64,000 bases of DNA from Robinsoniella peoriensis (GTDB lineage Bacteria; Bacillota; Clostridia; Lachnospirales; Lachnospiraceae). Of this stretch, positions 8,460 through 15,896 are shown piece by piece (position 1 is the stretch's first letter; each line of letters starts with the position of its first letter). The notes under the pieces are model-generated. The model was not told where the DNA came from and ran no database searches. It worked only from the letters and a program-made list of their open reading frames with translations. The stretch lies in assembly GCF_042680125.1 (NCBI RefSeq), contig NZ_JBHTNY010000009.1; one strand, written 5' to 3'. The position numbers and the translations under genes were made by a program.

Positions 8460-9702
8460 ATATGTAAATTATTTGATTGCTATGGTGTTTATCTGCTGCT
8501 ATTCTTACCAGCTTTTCTATGTGGCAGCAGCACTTATTAAAAAACCGAAGACATCCGGTAAAGTGAATTACCATATGTATGCAGTACTGATATCCGCCAG
8601 AAATGAAGAGTCTGTAATAGCACAGCTGATAAAAAGCATACGGAATCAGAGCTATCCGACTAAGTACGTAGATATTTATGTAGTAGCAGATAATTGTTCG
8701 GACAGGACTGCTGAAATTGCAAGAGCCAATCATGCCTGTGTATGGGAACGTTTTAATACGAGACAGGTAGGAAAAGGATATGCGCTGCGCTTTTTGTTTC
8801 AGAATATCAAGGCAGCCGGTCTTGATAAGAAATATGACGGTTATTTCATCTTTGATGCAGATAATCTGCTGGATGAATATTACATAGAGAATATGAACCG
8901 TACATTTTCTGATGGGTACCGCATTATAACAAGTTACCGCAATTCCAAAAACTTTGGGGATAACTGGATTTCGGCAGGTTACTCCCTGTGGTTTTTAAGA
9001 GAGTCCAGGTATTTAAATCAGGCAAGGATGGCAATGGGAAGCAGCTGTGCAGTTTCAGGCACCGGTTTTTTGATTCACAGCGACATAGTCAGAAAAAATC
9101 AGGGTTGGAATCATTTCCTTCTGACAGAAGATATTGAATTTACAGTGGATAGTATTTTACAGGGTGAGCGCATCGCTTATTGTCCGGATGCTGTTCTGTA
9201 TGATGAGCAGCCGGTTTCCTTTCGCCAGTCATGGAATCAGCGGCTGCGCTGGGCAAAGGGAAATATGCAGGTATTTGCTAATTACGGCGGCAGGCTGATC
9301 CGAAATATTTTCGAAAAAGGAAGCTTTTCCTGTTACGACATGGTTATGTCAATCATGCCGGCAATTATTTTAACAGTGCTCAGCTGCATATTGAATACGG
9401 CTGGTTTCATTGTCAGTCTCGTTTACAAAGATGCAGATATTCTGGTATTACTGCAGTCCGTAGGAGAGTTTCTGGTAAATGGGTATCTTATGATGCTGGC
9501 AATGGGAGCACTTACGGTTGTCACAGAATGGAGGCAGATTCATGCACCTGCTTATAAGAAAATCGGATATATATTTACATTTCCGCTGTTTATGATTACA
9601 TATATACCAATTTCCATCGTAGCATTGTTTAAAAAGGTGGAATGGAAGCCGATTCACCATGGTGTGTCTAAGACACTGGATGAGGTTCGGTCAAAGGTGT
9701 AG
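8446..9702 (+). CDS. Membrane glycosyltransferase, family 2
   Basis: A GT-A fold enzyme that adds sugars from a nucleotide-sugar donor to an envelope acceptor. The 418-residue protein starts with one membrane helix; the catalytic domain shows ISARNEESVIA, the metal-binding DADN motif, TEDIEF and the QRLRWAKG motif of processive-type GT2 enzymes, followed by three or four C-terminal membrane helices. I use the ATG behind AAGGAGGAAA rather than the longer frame opening at 8416. The product (lipid-linked sugar, poly-sugar or glycolipid) is open. It is co-transcribed with the VTT protein, perhaps under the upstream two-component system. Confidence 0.87.
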   Translation: MEMIKYVNYLIAMVFICCYSYQLFYVAAALIKKPKTSGKVNYHMYAVLISARNEESVIAQLIKSIRNQSYPTKYVDIYVVADNCSDRTAEIARANHACVWERFNTRQVGKGYALRFLFQNIKAAGLDKKYDGYFIFDADNLLDEYYIENMNRTFSDGYRIITSYRNSKNFGDNWISAGYSLWFLRESRYLNQARMAMGSSCAVSGTGFLIHSDIVRKNQGWNHFLLTEDIEFTVDSILQGERIAYCPDAVLYDEQPVSFRQSWNQRLRWAKGNMQVFANYGGRLIRNIFEKGSFSCYDMVMSIMPAIILTVLSCILNTAGFIVSLVYKDADILVLLQSVGEFLVNGYLMMLAMGALTVVTEWRQIHAPAYKKIGYIFTFPLFMITYIPISIVALFKKVEWKPIHHGVSKTLDEVRSKV

Positions 9703-9766
9703 CCGGCAGTACTGACCTTCCCGGAAGGAACAGAAAGGAAGGATCAGAAGGATCCGAAAAAAGTGC

Positions 9767-9797
9767 TTGACTTCAAGTTAGCTTTAAGACTTATACT
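9767..9797 (+). promoter_or_regulatory. MerR-type promoter of the iron alcohol dehydrogenase gene
   Basis: TTGACT (9767-9772) and TATACT (9792-9797) are 19 bases apart, the overlong spacer that MerR-family activators untwist. Between them lies a dyad, CTTCAAGTTAGCTTTAAG, close to the AdhR/BltR-type operators of Bacillus. No merR gene is adjacent. Confidence 0.7.
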
Positions 9798-9894
9798 TTC
9801 TTTATCGACGAACAGGCTGGTACATACAGGTGAGGATGCCAAACGGACGAAAGTCTGATGTACTGCTGTACGTAAAATAGAAAGGGGATACAAT

Positions 9895-11064
9895 ATGGAT
9901 TTTAATTATTACATTCCAACCAGAATCTTATTTGGCAAAGGATCATTAAACGATCTGCACAAGCAGGAAATGCCGGGAAAGAAAGCACTTATCGTTACAA
10001 CAGGAGGAACCTCCGTAAAAAAATACGGTTATCTTGAAAAAGTACAGAAACAATTGGAGAAAGCAGGGGTATCCCATCTCCTGTTTGACAAGATTCTGCC
10101 TAACCCAATAAAAGACCATGTTATGGAAGGAGCTGCTGTCTGCAAAGAGAACGGGATTGATTTTGTAGTGGGACTTGGCGGCGGCAGCAGTATTGATGCG
10201 GCTAAGGCGATAGCAGTAATGGCTGCAAATGATGGGGATTACTGGGATTATGTATCGGGCGGCAGTGGAAAGGGACTGCCGGTACCGAATAATCCGCTTC
10301 CGATCATTGCAATTACCACAACTGCCGGAACGGGAACAGAGGCAGACCCATGGACGGTTACTACGAAGACAGAGACAAATGAAAAAATCGGTTTCGGATA
10401 TGATAAGACATTCCCCATGTTAGCCATTGTAGACCCGGAACTGATGACAACGGTTCCGTCACGCCTGACGGCATATCAGGGATTTGATGCTCTGTTTCAC
10501 AGTACAGAGGGGTATTTAAATAATACTGCTTATGTAATGAGTGATATGTTTGCATTAAAAGCGATTGAGCTGATTGGCAAAAGCCTTCACAAGGCAGTAG
10601 CCGAAGGCGATAACATGGACGCCAGAGCAGATGTGGCACTTGCCAATACCCTTGCAGGAATGGTAGAATCCACTTCTTCCTGTACGTCAGAACACAGCAT
10701 TGCCCATGCGATCAGCGCATATCATCCGGATTTTGTACACGGCGAAGCCTTAATTGCAATTAGTAAAGCATATTATTCACATTTTGCAAATACAAACAAG
10801 TGTGAGGAACGTATGGTTCAGATGGCAAAAGCCCTTGGAAAATCAGATGCAAAGACGGCAATGGATTTTGTGGATGCCCTGACAGAACTGCAAAAGATCT
10901 GCGGAGTTGACGATATAAAAATGAGCAGTCATGGTATGAAGAAAGAAGAACTGAAAAAATATGCGGATAATGCAAGAGCCACCATGGGGGGACTCTATGC
11001 AGGTGATCCGGTTCAACTGAGTGATGCAGATGTGGTGAAAATTTTAGAAGATTCCTATAAATAA
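9895..11064 (+). CDS. Iron-containing alcohol dehydrogenase
   Basis: Group III alcohol dehydrogenase that interconverts an aldehyde and an alcohol with NAD(P)H. The 389-residue protein has the nucleotide-binding GGGSSIDAAK (95-104), TTTAGTGTE (141-149) and the four metal ligands Asp198, His202, His267 and His282. The MerR-type promoter in front implies induction by a reactive aldehyde or electrophile, so detoxification of aldehydes is a likely role, with fermentative alcohol formation as the alternative. The substrate cannot be read. A GAAAGGGG site precedes the ATG. Confidence 0.92.
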   Translation: MDFNYYIPTRILFGKGSLNDLHKQEMPGKKALIVTTGGTSVKKYGYLEKVQKQLEKAGVSHLLFDKILPNPIKDHVMEGAAVCKENGIDFVVGLGGGSSIDAAKAIAVMAANDGDYWDYVSGGSGKGLPVPNNPLPIIAITTTAGTGTEADPWTVTTKTETNEKIGFGYDKTFPMLAIVDPELMTTVPSRLTAYQGFDALFHSTEGYLNNTAYVMSDMFALKAIELIGKSLHKAVAEGDNMDARADVALANTLAGMVESTSSCTSEHSIAHAISAYHPDFVHGEALIAISKAYYSHFANTNKCEERMVQMAKALGKSDAKTAMDFVDALTELQKICGVDDIKMSSHGMKKEELKKYADNARATMGGLYAGDPVQLSDADVVKILEDSYK

Positions 11065-11089
11065 CAGTATTGCTATTAAAAAAGATTAA

Positions 11090-11770
11090 TTAATAAACAT
11101 ACATGCCTTTCTGGCGAAAAGTATCCAGCATTTTATTCATCACGCTCTTACTTTTTGACAGGAGGGCTTTTGAATTTAAATTTACAATGTAACCCCGTCT
11201 CAGAGCGCTGATTGCTGTCTTATATACGCAGGAAGAAGCATCCAGTCCTACAATAGTCAAGGTGTTTATTTCACTTTCCGCGAGAAGCCGGGAAAGTGCT
11301 TTACAGGAAAACGCATTCTGCTGGTGCTTAATAAACTGATTGTCACTAATGATATTTAATCCTGCTACAAAATCACTGCCATGATCCCAGCCTGATAGCC
11401 TTCCACCCATTGCCAGGCAGCCAAAAATGTTGTCCAGGGATGAAAATACCTGTCTTACATAGATGACCATATCCCCATCTGCTCTGGCTTTTTCAATGGT
11501 GTCATTTACCGCTTTCAAAAAAGGTTCTTTATTGGAGTAGGAGCCTCGCTGCCCGCATAATCCTTCCTGCAGATCAATTACCAGAAGCGCTCGTTTCGAC
11601 TCCGTCCGGAAACGGATTCGTTCCCCGTTGGAAGGGATCAGGAAAATGACGATCCGAACAAGAAGCAGCAGCAGGAAAAAATAGGCTACAAGGGATGGAG
11701 TAATGATGCAAAGGGTGAAAAATGCAGCTATGCTGATTAGATGGATGAACATATACTTTAGTTTTTGCAT
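11090..11770 (-). CDS. Membrane-anchored isochorismatase-like cysteine hydrolase
   Basis: The 226-residue protein begins with two hydrophobic helices (about residues 8-45) that should anchor it in the membrane, followed by an isochorismatase-fold domain. The catalytic triad of the family is present: Asp66 in LLVIDLQEG, Lys148 and Cys181 in SSCVYKTA. Soluble relatives hydrolyse nicotinamide, isochorismate or N-carbamoyl compounds; an anchor is unusual for them. It is convergent with the alcohol dehydrogenase gene, with only 25 bases between. The substrate is unknown. Confidence 0.8.
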   Translation of the reverse strand: MQKLKYMFIHLISIAAFFTLCIITPSLVAYFFLLLLLVRIVIFLIPSNGERIRFRTESKRALLVIDLQEGLCGQRGSYSNKEPFLKAVNDTIEKARADGDMVIYVRQVFSSLDNIFGCLAMGGRLSGWDHGSDFVAGLNIISDNQFIKHQQNAFSCKALSRLLAESEINTLTIVGLDASSCVYKTAISALRRGYIVNLNSKALLSKSKSVMNKMLDTFRQKGMYVY

Positions 11771-12377
11771 GATGAATAATACCTCCCGGGGATGTATTTT
11801 ATAGATTGACCTGCATGAGTCAGAAATGAAATCCTAAGTTCTTTAGAATTTTTCTAGAAACGGGTGTGGACAATATATCCTCATCCGCATCGTTAATTTC
11901 AAATGTACCTCAATCGGTATAATGCGCCCCTCACGCTGAATTAAAAAGTAGTGTCTTTATATCGACCTTGCCAACAGGGTGAGAAAACTGCTCCCTGTAA
12001 AATAAGGGGCTTTCTGTGCGGGTGTTTCTTACCATGTTTTTAAGTATGTCATTATATTTTGAAACACTATTTATCACCCTTCTTTTGGGTTGATAACAAT
12101 AGTATAACCCGTGTTCGTATAAAAATCAATGTAGCGTTTGGAACATCCTCTGTCTCTAAGATTCTAAATATATTATTAATAACGTAAAATAATACAAAAA
12201 TTCAGTTATACATCCTGAAATAATAAAAAACCTCATAAATTTAATCCTAAAAGATTTAAATATCTCAATGCTATAATAGGTTTAGAAAACCATAAGTACC
12301 AGGTATAAACTATTTTATTATGTAAAGTAAAGATTTTAGTGCCAGGTGCCTGTATGGGAAGGAAGAAGGAGAAAGAA
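11771..12377. other. Long AT-rich intergenic region
   Basis: This stretch separates the divergent isochorismatase-like gene from the first dockerin protein gene. I see an imperfect hairpin near 12070-12095 (TTATCA-CCC with GGGTTGATAA) and a TATAAT at 12271-12276 that may belong to the downstream promoter. There is no convincing open frame or RNA gene. Confidence 0.4.
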
Positions 12378-15300
12378 ATGGGGATAGGGGTAAGAAAAAG
12401 AAGTAAAAATGTAACGGGTTTTTTGGCAGCCTGTACGGCATGTTTCTGCATGTTTTCATTCACAGCATATGCGGATACAGCAGAAACAGAATCATTACTG
12501 TTTCGAGAGGGTAAGTATATTGAACTGGAGAAAGCACTGGATAAAATTCCCGGCACCATGGATTTCAAAGTTAATTTGAAAAGCGGGCAGAATAGCAGAC
12601 AGATATTGTTTGGGAACTATGATAGTGGAAAGGAAGCCTGTTTTTCTATAGAACTTACTTCAGGAGGAGAATTGCGATATTACGAAAATGTTTATGAAGG
12701 CGGATATAGTAAAGGTGCCGTGTATGTCACGTCTGATACCCCTGTTGCCACAGGTCAGTGGGTACAGCTTTCGGTAGTGCGTAATCCTGATACAGACCGT
12801 ATAACTTTATATCAGGACGGTAAGATTATAAAAGAAGAACAGACTTCTATTGACATAAAAGCAGATGTACCTATGAGTAAAAAACATTTTATAGGTACGG
12901 ATTACAGAAAAAGCTATTTTGCGAAAGGTAAGATCGCACAGGTTAGCTTATGGGAAAAGGTGAAGACTTCCGATCAGATCCTGCAGGATATGGATGTGGA
13001 TCTGAGCGGAGAGGAGGAAGGGCTTTTCCAATGCTGGAAACTTTCGGAAGCAGCCTTAGCCGAAATGAAGGTTAAGAATCTAAAAAAAGGTGGAATAGAC
13101 GGCAAGCTTGTGGGAATCGAGGCGGTATATGAAAAAAAGGGAACAAATTTTTCATCTGGGATATCAAGGATAGAGATGGAGGAAAAACTGTCGGCACCAC
13201 CGCTGACCGTAGAAGCTTGGGTGAAGATGCCCGCCTCCAGTTCGAGACAACGCGGCGGTGTAATTTGCGGAAATTACTTCCAGAAGTATTATACAGATAT
13301 TCCACTATTTAACTTTGAGATTTATGAGAACGGACATCCCAGAATATATTATAGTGTGAATGATAAATCATATGAGTTTATTGACAACGGGGTAAATGTG
13401 TGCACCGATGAATGGACTCACCTGGCAATGAGTTACGATCCCCAGAAGAAGGAGATGGCCTGCTATGTCAATGGCACATTAAGTGGGAAGACAAGTGTGG
13501 TATTCACACCGGAAAAAATGGATCAGCCATTGGCAATAGGCAGAGACAGCAGAGATAATATGAATCTGAAAGGTGAGCTGGCGGATCTGCGTATCTGGTC
13601 AACAACCAGAACCGAAGAAGAGATAAAGGCAAATTTCAACAGCGAACTTACCGGAAGTGAAGAAGGGCTTATGGCGGGGTATCGCCTGGATGAGTCTGTG
13701 GACGGTGTCTTTTCTGACTATTCTAAGAACGGGATTCAGGTTTCAGATGCCTGGTTTGAAGGAGAAATAGCAGAAGGCGATTATCGTATTGCGGTGATTC
13801 CGGATACTCAGAATCTGACTTCCAATTATTATGAAAAGCTGACAGCTATGACCAACTGGATTAAGGATCAGTCAGGTGCTCTCAATATTGGACTGGCAGT
13901 ACAGGTAGGAGATCTGGTGAATGGTAACGGCAATCAATGGGAATGGGACAGAATTAAAGCTGGTATGAGCATCTTGGATGGTTTTGTACCATATGTCTTT
14001 GTGCCGGGGAACCACGATACCAATACCCGTGATACCACTATGTTGAACAAAAACTTTCCCTCAGCAAAATATACGGCTGCTGAAAGCTTTGGGGGTGCTT
14101 ATGAAGAAGGGAAGATGGACAATACCTATAGTTATTTTTTATTGGGAGATGTGGAATACATGACGCTTGCCATGGAGCCGGCACCCCGTGCGGAGGTGAT
14201 TGCCTGGGCGAATGAAGTTGCGGAGGAGAATCAGGACAAGAAGATTATTGTTGTTACACATATTTATCTGAATCATGACGGAAATCGGACAAATTCAGAA
14301 TCTCAGGATCAGCCGAACTATTTGAATGATGCCTTTACAGGAGATGAAATATGGGACGAGTTTGCATCCAGGCATGAGAATATTGTTATGGTATTGTCCG
14401 GGCATGTAGGCTATCCGGATCTTGCTGTTCGAGAGGATACAGGAGTACATGGAAATAAGGTACAGCAAGTTTTATGTGATGCGCAGTTCTTTGACTCGGA
14501 AATGGGTGGACTGGGAATGGTAATGCTGATGACATTTCATGAAGGCAGTGATGAAGTAGATATCAACTGGTATTCGACTGATAAAAATAAGTTATTCCGA
14601 AAAAAAAATCAGCTTTCAGTTAGTCTGCAGCTTACCGATCAGGGAGAAAATCCTTCGGATAATGCGGATCTGACAACTCTGAAACTAGCCATTATGATGG
14701 CAGAAAAGATGGAAAAAGAGCAGAATGATAACAAATGTTATACAGAAGCAAGCTGGGCGGCAGCGGAAGAGGTCTTGAATCAGGCCAGAGTACTTCTCGA
14801 AAAAGAAGGTGCTACACAGGCCGAAGTAGATGAAGTTTTCCTGAATTTGATTACCTCTTGTAACTTGGTAGAAAGCGGTGTACAAAAAGTAGGTTTAAAA
14901 GCGGCGATTGAAGGTGCGAAAGCTATCCTGAGTAATGCGGACAGCCTTACACTGTATCAGGAAGCAAGCATTGAAGCTGTAAGAGAGGCTATTCGGATTG
15001 CAGAACAGACATATAGCAGCGCCAGTACGGATCAGACAGCAATCAATCAGTCCGCCAGCAATCTGATGACTGCAGTAACATCCATGCTGGTGAAGGAAGA
15101 CAATACAAGACTTGGAATTCTGATTCAGAAAGCAGAGGAACTGCTGAAGAAAAAGGAACAGTATACAACGTCCAGTATTGACAGCCTGACGGTTGTCCTG
15201 GATGCAGCAAGGGCTGTAGCAGGAAAAGGCCAGGCTACAGGAGCAGAGATCAGTGAAGCTTACGAAAAGCTGGCAGAGGCTATGACATCTCTGGTGAGAA

Positions 15301-15698
15301 AAGCAAATAAGGATGAACTGAAAAATGCATTAGAACAGGCGGAGAAGATTCTGGACGAGTCAGACAAGTATCTGGAAAGCAGCATCCAGGGATTACAGGA
15401 GGTGATGGACGCGAGTAATGGCGTTTATGATGATGAAGAGGCAGATACCACTGCTGTCGGAGAGGCTCTGAAGAAATTGATCCGGGAGATTCTGGAAGCA
15501 CGCCTGATGGGTGATGTGGATCTGAACGGTACGGTTGATACACAGGATGCTGCCAAGCTATTGAAAGCTAACGCAGAACTGGAAGAGTTGACGGAAGAAC
15601 AGTATAAGGTAGGTGATGTAAACAAAGATGGCATATCAGACAGCAGTGATGCGACAGCAATTCTGCAGTATGCATCAGAAAAAGTTGAAGTTTTTTAG
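12378..15698 (+). CDS. Secreted LamG-metallophosphatase-FIVAR-dockerin protein
   Basis: The 1106-residue protein has a signal peptide (about 1-33, cut near AYA-DT), two concanavalin/LamG-like domains (about 40-210 and 230-470), a calcineurin-like metallophosphatase domain (about 470-735; Asp476 in PDTQN, VGDLVNGN, PGNHDTN, VTHIY, SGHVGY), then about four FIVAR-type three-helix repeats (about 755-1030) and a C-terminal type I dockerin with two Ca-binding loops (GDVDLNGTVDTQDA and GDVNKDGISDSSDA). It should act outside the cell on a phosphorylated or polymeric substrate and dock on a cohesin. I start at the ATG behind AGAAGGAG. The next gene shares its C-terminal architecture. Confidence 0.88.
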   Translation: MGIGVRKRSKNVTGFLAACTACFCMFSFTAYADTAETESLLFREGKYIELEKALDKIPGTMDFKVNLKSGQNSRQILFGNYDSGKEACFSIELTSGGELRYYENVYEGGYSKGAVYVTSDTPVATGQWVQLSVVRNPDTDRITLYQDGKIIKEEQTSIDIKADVPMSKKHFIGTDYRKSYFAKGKIAQVSLWEKVKTSDQILQDMDVDLSGEEEGLFQCWKLSEAALAEMKVKNLKKGGIDGKLVGIEAVYEKKGTNFSSGISRIEMEEKLSAPPLTVEAWVKMPASSSRQRGGVICGNYFQKYYTDIPLFNFEIYENGHPRIYYSVNDKSYEFIDNGVNVCTDEWTHLAMSYDPQKKEMACYVNGTLSGKTSVVFTPEKMDQPLAIGRDSRDNMNLKGELADLRIWSTTRTEEEIKANFNSELTGSEEGLMAGYRLDESVDGVFSDYSKNGIQVSDAWFEGEIAEGDYRIAVIPDTQNLTSNYYEKLTAMTNWIKDQSGALNIGLAVQVGDLVNGNGNQWEWDRIKAGMSILDGFVPYVFVPGNHDTNTRDTTMLNKNFPSAKYTAAESFGGAYEEGKMDNTYSYFLLGDVEYMTLAMEPAPRAEVIAWANEVAEENQDKKIIVVTHIYLNHDGNRTNSESQDQPNYLNDAFTGDEIWDEFASRHENIVMVLSGHVGYPDLAVREDTGVHGNKVQQVLCDAQFFDSEMGGLGMVMLMTFHEGSDEVDINWYSTDKNKLFRKKNQLSVSLQLTDQGENPSDNADLTTLKLAIMMAEKMEKEQNDNKCYTEASWAAAEEVLNQARVLLEKEGATQAEVDEVFLNLITSCNLVESGVQKVGLKAAIEGAKAILSNADSLTLYQEASIEAVREAIRIAEQTYSSASTDQTAINQSASNLMTAVTSMLVKEDNTRLGILIQKAEELLKKKEQYTTSSIDSLTVVLDAARAVAGKGQATGAEISEAYEKLAEAMTSLVRKANKDELKNALEQAEKILDESDKYLESSIQGLQEVMDASNGVYDDEEADTTAVGEALKKLIREILEARLMGDVDLNGTVDTQDAAKLLKANAELEELTEEQYKVGDVNKDGISDSSDATAILQYASEKVEVF

Positions 15699-15896
15699 AA
15701 TGTTCAAGCAGGGCTGTTTGTTCCGATTAACGAAAAAATGAAAATTATAAATGATATCCAAATACATAATAAATTATTAAAAAACAGCTTTTTATAATTC
15801 TAAAGGTTTATAGAAACCAGGTGATATGATACATCATAAATATAGAATTTATGTCTCTTAGCATAAGTATGGACATATTAGAAAAAGGAGGAAAAT

